In this document: piece by piece, positions 50,641-59,168 of the stretch | Layout: each line of letters begins with the position of its first letter | Numbering within the stretch: position 1 is the first letter of the stretch | Assembly (NCBI GenBank): GCA_943371235.1 | Contig: CALRTZ010000001.1 | Location: forward strand, 1 to 64,000 | DNA: 64,000 nucleotides | Direction: 5' to 3' | Source of the DNA: CAJBVG01 sp943371235 | GTDB taxonomy: Bacteria; Bacteroidota; Bacteroidia; Sphingobacteriales; Sphingobacteriaceae | Notes under the pieces: generated by a model | What the model saw: the letters and a program-made list of their open reading frames with translations, nothing else | The model's database searches: none | What the model was told of the DNA's origin: nothing | Position numbers and translations under genes: made by a program

Positions 50641-51516
50641 ATGATCATTCTTAAACGCAGTATGCTGGTGTTTTTATTCCTAATTGGAATAATTTCTATG
50701 CTTTCTTCATGTTTTTTAACATTTAGAACTACTGATAAAAAAGCAATGGAAAGCTTTCGTGAAAAAAAGCTAACTGCTCAATTCCATCAATATAAATTAG
50801 GCAAAAGAACTATACATTATGTAGAAAGTGGAAATGTGAAAGCAAGCACTGTTTTATTATTTATACATGGCAGCCCCGGCTCCTGGAATGCTTTTGAAAA
50901 TTATTTATATGATAGTTCGCTTAATGTAAATTATTTAATGGCTTCGGTTGATCGACCTGGATATGGGTATTCAGATTTTGGTGTGAAGGAAGAGTCGCTA
51001 AGTATGCAATCAATTGTATATGCTCCCATTCTCAAAAAATATTATGATGAAGGTAAAAAAATTATACTAATTGGGCATTCATACGGAGGACCTGTAATTG
51101 CAAAAATGGGGATGGATTTTGAGGATGTAATTTCAGGGTTAATATTTATTGCACCATCTATAGACCCTGAATTAGAAAAGGAGTTATGGATACAAAGGCC
51201 AGCTACTTGGAGTGTTTTTAAGTGGATGATTCCTGCAGCAGTAATTGTGAGTAATGAAGAAATTTTAGCACTGAAATCTGAACTAATTAAAATTATGCCC
51301 GAATGGAAAAACTTAAAAATGCCAATTATTTTTATTCAAGGAGGGAAAGATAATTTAGTGGCTCCTGCTAATAAAGATTTTGCTGAAAAAGAATTGAAAA
51401 ATACAAAAATTGATATTATGTATTACCCAGACTTAGATCATTTCATCCCATTTACACACAAGGAAATTGTAATGGAAGCCATTGAGAAAATGCAAGGGAA
51501 AATTATTTACAAATAA
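50641..51516 (+). CDS. Alpha/beta hydrolase lipoprotein
   Basis: 291 residues. N-terminal lipoprotein signal (LVFLFLIGIISMLSSC, lipid Cys24). The hydrolase fold is plain: LLFIHGSPGSWNAFENYL (oxyanion HGSPG), ASVDRPGYGYSDFG, nucleophile elbow ILIGHSYGGPV, acid in FIQGGKDNLVAP and His in YPDLDHFIPF. Substrate unknown. Divergent from hemA across 141 bp in which I see only a weak inverted pair (AACTGCT at 50578, AGCAGTT at 50603). Confidence 0.82.
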   Translation: MIILKRSMLVFLFLIGIISMLSSCFLTFRTTDKKAMESFREKKLTAQFHQYKLGKRTIHYVESGNVKASTVLLFIHGSPGSWNAFENYLYDSSLNVNYLMASVDRPGYGYSDFGVKEESLSMQSIVYAPILKKYYDEGKKIILIGHSYGGPVIAKMGMDFEDVISGLIFIAPSIDPELEKELWIQRPATWSVFKWMIPAAVIVSNEEILALKSELIKIMPEWKNLKMPIIFIQGGKDNLVAPANKDFAEKELKNTKIDIMYYPDLDHFIPFTHKEIVMEAIEKMQGKIIYK

Positions 51517-51521
51517 CCACA

Positions 51522-51559
51522 TTTGCATTTGCATTTCTGATAAAAATGTAATTACTTTG
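51522..51559 (+). promoter_or_regulatory. Promoter of mazEF-like pair
   Basis: TTTG at 51528-51531, 20-nt spacer, TTACTTTG (51552-51559, one mismatch to TAnnTTTG). A direct repeat ATTTGC ATTTGC lies over the -33 region and could be an autoregulatory site. Start codon follows at 51578. Confidence 0.45.
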
Positions 51560-51577
51560 TATGTACACAATTAATTT

Positions 51578-51823
51578 ATGGAAATCCCAGTTATTACCAT
51601 TGGAAATTCAAAAGGAATCCGTTTGCCTAAAGCAATTTTAGATCAATATGATATAAAAGAATCTATTGAAATAATATTGGAAAAAGGTAGAATTATTTTA
51701 AAGCCTACATCAACACCAAGAAAAGGTTGGGAGAAGGCATTCAAATTGATGAGTGAAAATGGAGATGACCAACTTATTATAGACGATGTTTTTAGTGATG
51801 AAGATTTTGAAGAATGGAAATAA
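51578..51823 (+). CDS. mazE: MazE/AbrB-type antitoxin
   Basis: 81 residues. The N-terminal 47 residues form the swapped-hairpin DNA-binding fold: VITIGNSKGIRLPKAILDQY then ESIEIILEKGRIILKPT. The C-terminal half is acidic and likely disordered until toxin binding (ENGDDQLIIDDVFSDEDFEEW). The stop overlaps the toxin start by 10 bp, the coupling expected for antitoxin and toxin. It should repress its own promoter together with the toxin. Confidence 0.9.
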   Translation: MEIPVITIGNSKGIRLPKAILDQYDIKESIEIILEKGRIILKPTSTPRKGWEKAFKLMSENGDDQLIIDDVFSDEDFEEWK

Positions 51824-52137
51824 AACAATATGAAATTTTGTTGGTGAATTTAGACCCAACAGTTGGTGGTGAAATAAAGAAAACAAGGCCTTGTGTGGTA
51901 ATTTCTCCAAACGAAATGAATAAATATTTAAAGACAATTGTAATTGCACCAATTACAAGTAGCTCTAAACAATATCCAACAAGAATTGAATTAATTCAAA
52001 AGAAAATAAATGGATGGATTGTTCTAGATCAAATAAGAACTATTGACAAATCAAGAATAATTAAGAAAATAGCCGAATTATCTAAGCTTGAAATAGATAG
52101 AATAAAAGAAGTTATGCATGAAACATTTGTAGAATAA
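51814..52137 (+). CDS. mazF: MazF/PemK-type mRNA endoribonuclease toxin
   Basis: 107 residues, full length. YEILLVNLDPTVGGEIKKTRPCVVISPNEM is spread over residues 6-35, containing the V-x-L-D-P...G-E-I-x-K-x-R-P-C-V-V-I-S-P core with catalytic Arg. Then TIVIAPITSSSKQYPTRIEL with the catalytic Thr/Ser region, and IVLDQIRTIDKSRI. Expected activity: sequence-specific mRNA cleavage. Its stop is one base from that of the convergent pfkA, with no terminator between. Confidence 0.92.
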   Translation: MEIKQYEILLVNLDPTVGGEIKKTRPCVVISPNEMNKYLKTIVIAPITSSSKQYPTRIELIQKKINGWIVLDQIRTIDKSRIIKKIAELSKLEIDRIKEVMHETFVE

Positions 52138-52138
52138 A

Positions 52139-53122
52139 CTACGACGTTAATATTTCTCCGAGCTTCAATAAATTCATATCAATATCTTGATTATGTTTTA
52201 CTGCTTTTTCTAAAGAAGTATAATGAATATGGTTGTTTACAATACCAATCATAATTTGAACTCGACCTGCCAACAATGCTTCTACCGCTGCCACACCCAT
52301 TCTACTACCTAATACTCTATCTGCACAGCTCGGACTTCCTCCTCTTTGAATATGCCCAAGCACACTCACTCGTATATCGTAGTAATTAAATTTTTCTTTT
52401 ACACGTTCCGCCATTTGGTATGCACCACCAATTTCATCTCCCTCTGCTACTACCACAATCATCGATGATTTTTTGCGCTCCCAACCTTTACTCAACATGG
52501 TCATTAACGAATTTAAATCTGTTTTAGACTCTGGAATTAAGGTTGCTTCTGCACCTCCTGCAATACCAGAGTACAGAGCAATAAATCCTGCATCTCTACC
52601 CATTACTTCCACAAAAAATAAACGATCGTGAGAGTCGGCTGTATCTCTAATTCTATCAATGGCATCTACTGCTGTATTTACAGCCGTGTCAAACCCTAAT
52701 GTATAATCTGTTCCGTATAAATCGCAATCTATTGTACCTGGTATTCCTACAAAAGGAATATCGTGTTCTTTATTAAATTGTAAGGCTCCAGAAAATGTAC
52801 CATCACCACCAATGGCTACCACTGCATCAATACCGTGCTTTTTTAACTGTTCGTAGGCTTGAGCTCTTCCTTCTAAAGTTCTAAATCGTTCGCTACGTGC
52901 TGATTTTAAAATGGTGCCACCTCGCTGAATAATGTTACTTACCGAGTTTGATACCATTGGTATAATGTCTCCATCAATCATCCCTTCATAACCTCTCCTT
53001 ATACCATATACCTGAACTCCGTAAGAAAGACTTGCTCTTACTACCGCTCTTATAGCGGCGTTCATTCCTGGCGAATCTCCGCCAGAAGTCATTACTCCAA
53101 TAGTTTTAATAGGACTCGACAT
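52139..53122 (-). CDS. pfkA: ATP-dependent 6-phosphofructokinase PfkA
   Basis: 327 residues. Phosphorylates fructose-6-phosphate in glycolysis. GVMTSGGDSPGMNAAIRAVV (9-28) is the ATP site, AIGGDGTFSGALQF (about 102-115) the Mg/ATP glycine loop, and GIPGTIDCDLYGTDYTLGFD (about 124-143) carries the catalytic Asp. VEVMGRDAGFIAL and HIQRGGSPSCADRVLGSRMG complete the family pattern. The GGDG signature specifies ATP, not pyrophosphate, as donor. Monocistronic with its own upstream promoter. Confidence 0.96.
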   Translation of the reverse strand: MSSPIKTIGVMTSGGDSPGMNAAIRAVVRASLSYGVQVYGIRRGYEGMIDGDIIPMVSNSVSNIIQRGGTILKSARSERFRTLEGRAQAYEQLKKHGIDAVVAIGGDGTFSGALQFNKEHDIPFVGIPGTIDCDLYGTDYTLGFDTAVNTAVDAIDRIRDTADSHDRLFFVEVMGRDAGFIALYSGIAGGAEATLIPESKTDLNSLMTMLSKGWERKKSSMIVVVAEGDEIGGAYQMAERVKEKFNYYDIRVSVLGHIQRGGSPSCADRVLGSRMGVAAVEALLAGRVQIMIGIVNNHIHYTSLEKAVKHNQDIDMNLLKLGEILTS

Positions 53123-53146
53123 ATCAATTTTTTCAATAATAACACC

Positions 53147-53179
53147 TAAAGATAATAAATGTTATTTAATAATTGTAAA
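53147..53179 (-). promoter_or_regulatory. Promoter of pfkA
   Basis: Leftward: TTTA (complement of 53176-53179), 21 nt, TATCTTTA (complement of 53147-53154), about 24 nt before the start codon. One mismatch in each element. Confidence 0.45.
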
Positions 53180-53190
53180 AAGTACACTAA

Positions 53191-55185
53191 CTATTTTTCA
53201 ATCCAATTGCCGTCTTCTCTAATTAGTTCAATTAATTGATCTACTGCGTTCTCGGTATTTACATTTTTTCGCATCACTTCTTTCCCTTTGTACAAGGTAA
53301 TTTTTCCTGGTCCTGTTCCCACATATCCATAATCAGCATCAGCCATTTCGCCTGGCCCGTTTACAATACAGCCCATTATTCCAATTTTAATTCCCTTTAA
53401 ATGGTCGGTTCTAGAACGAATCAATTGCGTTGTTTCTTGCAAATCAAAAAGTGTACGCCCGCAAGATGGGCATGAAATATATTCTGTTTTAGAAATTCTG
53501 GTTCTGCTTGCTTGTAATATTCCGAATGATATAGAATTTATTACACGCAACGATAAATCTTTGTCTGCCGAAAGCCAAATTCCGTCAGAAAATCCATCAA
53601 TCAATAATGCCCCAAAATCAGTAGCAGCATATAATTGCAATTCATCTAAACTTAAATTATAATAGTTGTTTCTCGTAATTACAGGTACTTCATAATTTAA
53701 TGTTAATAATTTAAAGAAAACTTCACGTTGTGAAGCCATTCTGTCAGGAAGTTCCGACTCTAATATTAAGCAAACACTTTTATCGCTATTTAATTTCTGA
53801 AGCAATTCATCAGTTAATTCAGTAGGCTTTGCAAGCACAAAATGCATTGGTAGATCATGCTCTTCGAATGCAGCATATTCATTAATAGTTAAAAGTGGAA
53901 TGCTATTTTCTATTTCCTTTTTTTCATTTTTCTTTAAATCGAGCCACTTTTTGTAATTATACAATTTCCTCAAATTTCCTGGGAAATTATATTCAGGCAC
54001 ATTGTCGCCTAAGTAAGCGATGTCTGCGGCTAAATCGCTCATGTTATATTTATCAAGCAAAGCCGAGTAAGTATAACCAATTTGCGAAAGTTGCAATGGT
54101 TCATTCAAGGTTAAATGAGATAAATCAGCAATTACCACGGGTACGTGATGGCCTCCGAGTAAACCTAAATCTTTTGTATGGCGACGTGTATGTTCGTATG
54201 GGTTAAAATTTTCGGGTAGCAAAATTTCTTTCCCAAGCTCATTCGCTTTTATGGTTTCTCTTGCACGTAATACATACCTATCGGCAAAAGCTTTCGCAAC
54301 AGGAGCTTCAAATTCTGGTTCTTCAGTTAAGGAAACCCTAATGGTATCTCCTATTCCATCTTCCAACAATGTTCCAATTCCAACAGCCGATTTTATTCTT
54401 CCATCTTCCCCATCGCCTGCTTCTGTAACCCCTAAATGTAATGGGTAGTTCATCCCTTCTTTGGCCATGGTTTCTATTAGCAATCGGTAAGCTTGTACCA
54501 TTACTTGTGCGTTACTAGATTTCATAGAAACCACTAAATTATAGTAGTTCATATCTTCGCACATTCGTATAAATTCCATTGCCGATTCTACCATACCCAG
54601 CGGAGTATCTCCATGCCAGCTCATAATACGATCAGAAAGTGAACCGTGGTTGGTACCAATTCGCATTGCTGTTCCGTATTCTTTGCAAATTTTCACCAAG
54701 GGTTCAAACTTTTTTCTAATACGATCTAATTCTGCGTTGTATTCTGATTGTGTGTACTCTATCTGTTCAAATTTTTTCTTATCGGCATAATTTCCTGGGT
54801 TCACGCGTACTTTTTCTACAATACGTGCCGCTGCTTCTGCAGCATTGGGAGTAAAATGAATATCTGCAACTAAAGGAACATTATATCCACGTTTCCGTAA
54901 TTCTTTTTTTATCTCCGCTAAATTGTTTGATTCGTTTACACTAGGAGCTGTAATTCTTACGTATTCACATCCTGCTTCCACCATTCGAATAGTTTGCTCC
55001 ACCGTGGCAATCGTATTCATGGTATCCGTTGTGGTCATGGATTGTATTCGTATTGGGTGGTGTGCCCCCATTGGCACATCTCCTATGGTTACTTCGCGTG
55101 TGTTATATCTTTTATATTGATGTAATGAATTGCAATACTTTCCTTTTAATTCTGAAAGTAGTTGAATCGATTTGTCTGTTAGCAT
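53191..55185 (-). CDS. ispG: 4-hydroxy-3-methylbut-2-en-1-yl diphosphate synthase IspG (long form)
   Basis: 664 residues, the long form found in Bacteroidota, Chlamydiae and plants, against about 370 in E. coli. It makes HMBPP from MEcPP in the MEP isoprenoid pathway. N-terminal TIM barrel: IRIQSMTTTDTMNTIATVEQ, VPLVADIHFTPNAAEAA, KVRVNPGNY, LGVTEAGDGEDGRIKSAVGI. An inserted domain of about 250 residues (roughly 345-580) separates it from the [4Fe-4S] domain, which has ISCPSCGRTLFDLQET and GIMGCIVNGPGEMADADYGY. All three cluster cysteines are present. Confidence 0.96.
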   Translation of the reverse strand: MLTDKSIQLLSELKGKYCNSLHQYKRYNTREVTIGDVPMGAHHPIRIQSMTTTDTMNTIATVEQTIRMVEAGCEYVRITAPSVNESNNLAEIKKELRKRGYNVPLVADIHFTPNAAEAAARIVEKVRVNPGNYADKKKFEQIEYTQSEYNAELDRIRKKFEPLVKICKEYGTAMRIGTNHGSLSDRIMSWHGDTPLGMVESAMEFIRMCEDMNYYNLVVSMKSSNAQVMVQAYRLLIETMAKEGMNYPLHLGVTEAGDGEDGRIKSAVGIGTLLEDGIGDTIRVSLTEEPEFEAPVAKAFADRYVLRARETIKANELGKEILLPENFNPYEHTRRHTKDLGLLGGHHVPVVIADLSHLTLNEPLQLSQIGYTYSALLDKYNMSDLAADIAYLGDNVPEYNFPGNLRKLYNYKKWLDLKKNEKKEIENSIPLLTINEYAAFEEHDLPMHFVLAKPTELTDELLQKLNSDKSVCLILESELPDRMASQREVFFKLLTLNYEVPVITRNNYYNLSLDELQLYAATDFGALLIDGFSDGIWLSADKDLSLRVINSISFGILQASRTRISKTEYISCPSCGRTLFDLQETTQLIRSRTDHLKGIKIGIMGCIVNGPGEMADADYGYVGTGPGKITLYKGKEVMRKNVNTENAVDQLIELIREDGNWIEK

Positions 55186-55236
55186 AAACGGTCTATATAC
55201 TGCTAAATAACAAAAAAAACAGATAGGAGTTTCAAT

Positions 55237-55272
55237 AAAAAAGGCCTGATTTCAAAAATCAAGCCTTTTATT
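55237..55272 (-). terminator. Intrinsic terminator of the PspC operon
   Basis: Leftward stem AAAAGGCTTGATTT paired with AAATCAGGCCTTTT, one mismatch, followed by TTTTATTG, starting 17 bp after the stop codon of the gene at 55289. It lies upstream of ispG, insulating it. Confidence 0.87.
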
Positions 55273-55288
55273 TTAAGAAAAATGCGTT

Positions 55289-56227
55289 TTAGTAGCGTTC
55301 AATGGTAACACTCGACATGCCCGCATCAACATTTATATTGATTAAATTGCCTTTGCCGTTAAAATTATCCGACTCATAATAGCCATCCTTTTTCTTTGTA
55401 AAGCCTTCCAAATTTTCTGAAGACAAGACTGCATCCATTTTCACTCTGCAACGTGCATTCATCGGTACACGCAAGGTAACACTAGAAGCACCAGCGTCGA
55501 TATCTACATTGCTTTCTGCTTGTTTGTCTGATAATTTCATATCTATAGAAGCTGCTCCTGCATCTAAATTTATGGTTCTCACTTTATATGCCGAGAAATC
55601 AAAATCTATAGCTCCAGCTCCAATTTCAAAATTAAAATCCCAAGTAAGTGCTGGATTTAATTTTACCTCCACTTGGTTATCAATTTTTCCGTTTTTAATT
55701 TTGATGTTGTTAGAAGTTAACTTCATCTTAATATCTTCAGTAGAATCTGTTCTTACTTTCTCTAAAGAATACTCACCCTTGCGAGTCATGGTTGTTGCAT
55801 CAATCAATTGCGAAGTAGTATCGTTCAAAATGAATTTTGCAGCACCGCCTTCAAAAGAAAGTTTAGCCACTCGAACGCCCGAATCTAAAGGGATATTAAA
55901 GTCTTGAGTTTTTACACCATTACTATCAATTTCTACATTTAAATCGTCGCTCCAATCAAAATAATGATCTCTTTTAGTTCCACTAAAATCTACTACTTGG
56001 TAAATAAAAATAGCGATGATGATGGCTGCAGAACCATTGAAAAACCAAGGGTTCATATTTGTATTTTTTGCTAAACTATTTAAGCCTAAAATAATTAATA
56101 TGAGTGGCCATAAGCTTGCCATTCTTCCCCAATTAATGCTCAATGGCAAAATATTGAAGTTATGTACTACGAGGAGTAATCCTATCAGGATTAAAAACGA
56201 TCCCCAAATTAATTTTCTTGAATTCAT
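55289..56227 (-). CDS. LiaI/LiaF-like membrane protein (DUF5668)
   Basis: 312 residues. The N-terminal 90 residues hold about four helices (GSFLILIGLLLVVHNFNILP, LWPLILIILGLNSLAKN, FNGSAAIIIAIFIYQVVDF), the DUF5668/LiaI pattern. The remainder is a beta-solenoid-like adhesin domain with repeated motifs SFEGGAAKFIL, EIGAGAIDFDFSAYK, LDAGAASIDMKLS, IDAGASSVTLRVP and VDAGMSSVTIER. Such proteins act with PspC proteins in envelope stress sensing in other bacteria. The gene starts 8 bp after the PspC gene. Confidence 0.78.
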   Translation of the reverse strand: MNSRKLIWGSFLILIGLLLVVHNFNILPLSINWGRMASLWPLILIILGLNSLAKNTNMNPWFFNGSAAIIIAIFIYQVVDFSGTKRDHYFDWSDDLNVEIDSNGVKTQDFNIPLDSGVRVAKLSFEGGAAKFILNDTTSQLIDATTMTRKGEYSLEKVRTDSTEDIKMKLTSNNIKIKNGKIDNQVEVKLNPALTWDFNFEIGAGAIDFDFSAYKVRTINLDAGAASIDMKLSDKQAESNVDIDAGASSVTLRVPMNARCRVKMDAVLSSENLEGFTKKKDGYYESDNFNGKGNLININVDAGMSSVTIERY

Positions 56228-56235
56228 ACCTTAAG

Positions 56236-56688
56236 TTATTGATCTTTTTTATTTTTCGAATTGTTCCAAATAATACCTGCACCTACAGCAACTAATATTA
56301 ATGGCCATAATTTATCGAACTCAAACCATGGTATAAATTCATCTGCAAGAAAAATAACACCTAATGTTAGAAGCACTAATCCACCAATAACACTTTCGTT
56401 ATTTTTTCTTCTCATTTTTTTAAGTTTTGCGTCATCTGCAGGGATTGCTTCACCAGAATCGTTCACGGTATAATCTACCGTTGGACCTGCTGCATTAAAA
56501 TCAATTTTTTTTTCAGGAATTACAATCCATAAAATAATGTATAGTAATACGCCCGATCCGAAACCGAAAAGTGCTACTAAAAATAATGCACGTACTAATG
56601 TTACGTCGATACTGAAATAATCAGCGAGACCCGCACAAACACCTCCTATTGATGCTCTTTGTTTGTCTCTGTAAAGTTCTTTTGCCAT
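56236..56688 (-). CDS. PspC-domain membrane protein
   Basis: 150 residues. The PspC domain is at residues 4-58: LYRDKQRASIGGVCAGLADY, FSIDVTLVRALFLVALFGFG, SGVLLYIILWIVIPEK. A polar linker follows, and then two further helices (VIGGLVLLTLGVIFLADEF, LWPLILVAVGAGIIWNNSK) of the DUF5668 type. Phage-shock-C proteins respond to envelope stress. It forms a pair with the LiaF-like gene, ending in a strong terminator. Confidence 0.85.
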   Translation of the reverse strand: MAKELYRDKQRASIGGVCAGLADYFSIDVTLVRALFLVALFGFGSGVLLYIILWIVIPEKKIDFNAAGPTVDYTVNDSGEAIPADDAKLKKMRRKNNESVIGGLVLLTLGVIFLADEFIPWFEFDKLWPLILVAVGAGIIWNNSKNKKDQ

Positions 56689-56710
56689 GTTATTTAGGTT
56701 TATTTTTTAT

Positions 56711-56741
56711 CAAAGATGCAGGTAGTTCCGCTTTCTGTAAA
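56711..56741 (-). promoter_or_regulatory. Promoter of the PspC operon
   Basis: Leftward: TTTA (complement of 56738-56741), 19 nt, CATCTTTG (complement of 56711-56718), about 22 nt before the PspC start codon. One mismatch in each element. Confidence 0.45.
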
Positions 56742-56787
56742 GTACCCTCCGATGAATGCACTTAATTCGCCGACGAAGTAAGAGCAT

Positions 56788-56900
56788 TTAGCTATGAGCG
56801 GGGGGCAAGGAGCAGGGAGTTAAGAGCAGTGAGCTGTGAGTTACAAGCAGAATGCGACTTCAATTCACAACTCACAACTCACAATTCACAACTCATTCAC
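56788..56900. repeat. Heptamer palindrome, GTGAGTT/TGAATTG type
   Basis: Left arm keeps GAG at a 7-nt period with changing context (from 56811: GAGCAGG GAGTTAA GAGCAGT GAGCTGT GAGTTAC); right arm (56862-56900) consists of TTCACAA and CTCACAA words. The stop TGA of the short-chain dehydrogenase (complement of 56893-56895) belongs to the outermost word TGAATGA. The arms match less well than at other loci, as if older. Confidence 0.85.
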
Positions 56901-57612
56901 TGATCTGCCCATGTTGCGGCCTAATGATAATCTCCTCTAAACATGCACCTTTAGAGAGGTTGGCTGCCAAATACAAGGTTTCTGCGATATCTTCGGCCAT
57001 AATAAAACGTTCTGCATCTATGGTTGTACCGTCCCATGAAGCCGTTAATGTTGAGCCTGGTATAATTGCGGTAGTTTTAATATTTGTTTCCATTAAGGAT
57101 TCTCTTAGGGTTTTTATAAAACCATAAACGGCATATTTACTAATGGTATAAGCAAAGGCTTCTTTAACGGGAGTTATGTTTGCCACAGAACATATACTAA
57201 AAATATGCCCTTCGTCTTTTTCTAACATTGACTCCATCAAAGCTTTGGTTAAATAATACCCAGAGTAATAATTAATGTTCATCATCTTTTCCATTAACAC
57301 ATCGTCTTCATCAAAAAAAGTGGAAGGTTGGTATACTCCTAAATTGTTCACTAAAATGTTAGGCTCTACATTATTTTCTTCGAGTACATTTACTATTTTT
57401 TGCACTTGTTTTTTCTCCGCTAAATCGGCACTAATGCAAAGTATTTCAATGTTGTAATCGGATAACAACACCCTTTTTTGTTCTTGTAAATCTTTGTCAG
57501 ATCTGGCAATGAGCACCAGATTGTAATTATTAGCGGCAAATTTCCTGGCAATTGCATTGCCAATGCCTTTTGTTGAACCAGTTATTAATATGGTTTTCAT
57601 CTCTTTATTCAT
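56893..57612 (-). CDS. Short-chain dehydrogenase/reductase
   Basis: 239 residues. Classical SDR: NAD(P) loop TILITGSTKGIGNAIARKFA (7-26), ILVNNLGVYQP (about 85-95), Ser in FSICSVANI and the Tyr-x3-Lys pair in AYTISKYAVYGF (about 152-163). Arg36 in VLIARSDKDL suggests NADPH preference. The substrate is not identifiable. Met5 is an equally possible start. Divergent from the MlaE gene across 68 bp. The stop codon is provided by repeat DNA. Confidence 0.85.
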   Translation of the reverse strand: MNKEMKTILITGSTKGIGNAIARKFAANNYNLVLIARSDKDLQEQKRVLLSDYNIEILCISADLAEKKQVQKIVNVLEENNVEPNILVNNLGVYQPSTFFDEDDVLMEKMMNINYYSGYYLTKALMESMLEKDEGHIFSICSVANITPVKEAFAYTISKYAVYGFIKTLRESLMETNIKTTAIIPGSTLTASWDGTTIDAERFIMAEDIAETLYLAANLSKGACLEEIIIRPQHGQISE

Positions 57613-57680
57613 CTTAATATTGCTTAATGAGGTAATTGAAGGCTTAATTTATTACTTTTACCTTATATTCTATCAAAAAT

Positions 57681-58415
57681 ATGTTTTTATATCACCTAGG
57701 CAGGTATGTTTTATTATTGAAAGGAGCCTTTTCTAAGCCGGAAAAGTTTGCGGTGTATTGGAAAGAAACCTTTAAAGAGATGAATGTTATGGGCGTAGGC
57801 TCTTTAGGCATCGTATCTATTATCGCAGTTTTTTTAGGAGCTGTAACCTGCGTACAAACTGCTTATCAGTTAGTAAGTAATTTAATCCCTCGCGAAGTTA
57901 TTGGGCAAATCACCCGCGACTCTACCATATTGGAATTTAGTCCGTCTATTACCATGCTCGTTTTATCGGGCCGTTTAGGTTCTAATATTGCTTCACAAAT
58001 TGGCACCATGCGAGTAACCGAACAAATTGATGCCTTAGAAATTATGGGAGTAAATACTTCAGGCTTTTTAATTCTACCAAAATTAATTGCTGGCCTTTTT
58101 ATTATTCCGATGTTAATTGTGTTCTCAATGTTCCTAAGTTTAATTGGAGGGTACTTAGCCGGAACTTTATCAGGAGTTATTTCAGCAGAAGAATACATCG
58201 GAGGTTTACTCTCTGATTGGAATCCAACTATATTAATTGTTGCCTTAATAAAGTCGTATGTATTTACCTTTTTAATGGTAACGGTTTCTGCTTATCATGG
58301 ATTTTATACATCAGGTGGTGCTATAGAGGTTGGGCGTTCGAGCACAAAAGCTGTGGTATATAGCTGTATTTTAATTTTATGTTTTGATTATTTAGTTGCT
58401 CAGCTTTTCTTATAA
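57681..58415 (+). CDS. mlaE: MlaE/YrbE-type lipid ABC transporter permease
   Basis: 244 residues with about six hydrophobic helices. Conserved blocks of the family: MNVMGVGSLGIVSIIAVFLGAV (amphipathic gate helix and first helix), FSPSITMLVLSGRLGSNIAS (about 91-110), IGTMRVTEQIDALEIMGVNT and a C-terminal GFYTSGGAIEVGRSSTKAVV. The permease moves phospholipids between inner and outer membrane together with MlaF and an MCE protein. A -7-like box TACTTTTA lies 21 nt upstream. It overlaps mlaF by one base (TAATG). Confidence 0.9.
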   Translation: MFLYHLGRYVLLLKGAFSKPEKFAVYWKETFKEMNVMGVGSLGIVSIIAVFLGAVTCVQTAYQLVSNLIPREVIGQITRDSTILEFSPSITMLVLSGRLGSNIASQIGTMRVTEQIDALEIMGVNTSGFLILPKLIAGLFIIPMLIVFSMFLSLIGGYLAGTLSGVISAEEYIGGLLSDWNPTILIVALIKSYVFTFLMVTVSAYHGFYTSGGAIEVGRSSTKAVVYSCILILCFDYLVAQLFL

Positions 58416-59161
58416 TGATTGAACTAAAAAATATATCTAAATCTTTTGATACAAAAAATGTATTAGATGATGTGAGTGTAAATTTTAAACCAGGAACTAC
58501 CAGTTTAATAATTGGAAGCAGTGGCTCGGGTAAAACAACCTTGTTAAAATGCATGGTTGGTTTACATGAAGTTGATTCTGGACAAATCTTATACTCGGGT
58601 GAAGATTTTTGCACCTTAGATTTCAAAGAACGTATTCCTATTCGAAAAGAAATTGGGATGTTATTTCAAGGATCTGCTTTGTTTGATTCGATGACTGTTG
58701 AAGAAAACTTATTGTTTCCCTTAAATATGTTTAGCGAAATGTCTTTCTCTGAAAAAAGCGATCGTGTTGATTTTTGTTTAAAACGCGTAAACCTTGATAA
58801 CGTTCGAAAGCTAAGCCCATCGGAGCTTTCGGGAGGAATGAAAAAAAGAGTGGGCATTGCTCGCGCAATTGCGATGCAACCAAAATACCTGTTTTGTGAT
58901 GAGCCGAATTCAGGACTTGATCCACAAACATCTATCGTAATTGATAATTTAATTAAAGAAATTACAGAAGAGTACAACATCACTACAGTTGTAAATACAC
59001 ACGACATGAATTCTGTAATGGAGATTGGTGATTTTATCGTTTTTTTACACCAAGGTAAAAAATGGTGGGAAGGCAGTAACGATGAAATTAGAAATACAAA
59101 CAACAAAGAAATTAATGAGTTTGTGTTTGCAAGTAAATTTATGCGAATGCAATTAAAGTAA
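58415..59161 (+). CDS. mlaF: MlaF-type lipid transport ABC ATPase
   Basis: 248 residues. Walker A IGSSGSGKTTLLKCMVG (about 31-47), Q loop MLFQGSALFDSMTV, signature LSGGMKKRVGIARAIAMQP and Walker B YLFCDEPNSGLDP, with a switch His in TVVNTHDMNSV. The GSALFD and NSGLDP variants are typical of MlaF. Coupled to mlaE. No MCE-domain (MlaD) gene follows here, though in many Bacteroidota it comes third. Confidence 0.92.
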   Translation: MIELKNISKSFDTKNVLDDVSVNFKPGTTSLIIGSSGSGKTTLLKCMVGLHEVDSGQILYSGEDFCTLDFKERIPIRKEIGMLFQGSALFDSMTVEENLLFPLNMFSEMSFSEKSDRVDFCLKRVNLDNVRKLSPSELSGGMKKRVGIARAIAMQPKYLFCDEPNSGLDPQTSIVIDNLIKEITEEYNITTVVNTHDMNSVMEIGDFIVFLHQGKKWWEGSNDEIRNTNNKEINEFVFASKFMRMQLK

Positions 59162-59168
59162 TTTACCT

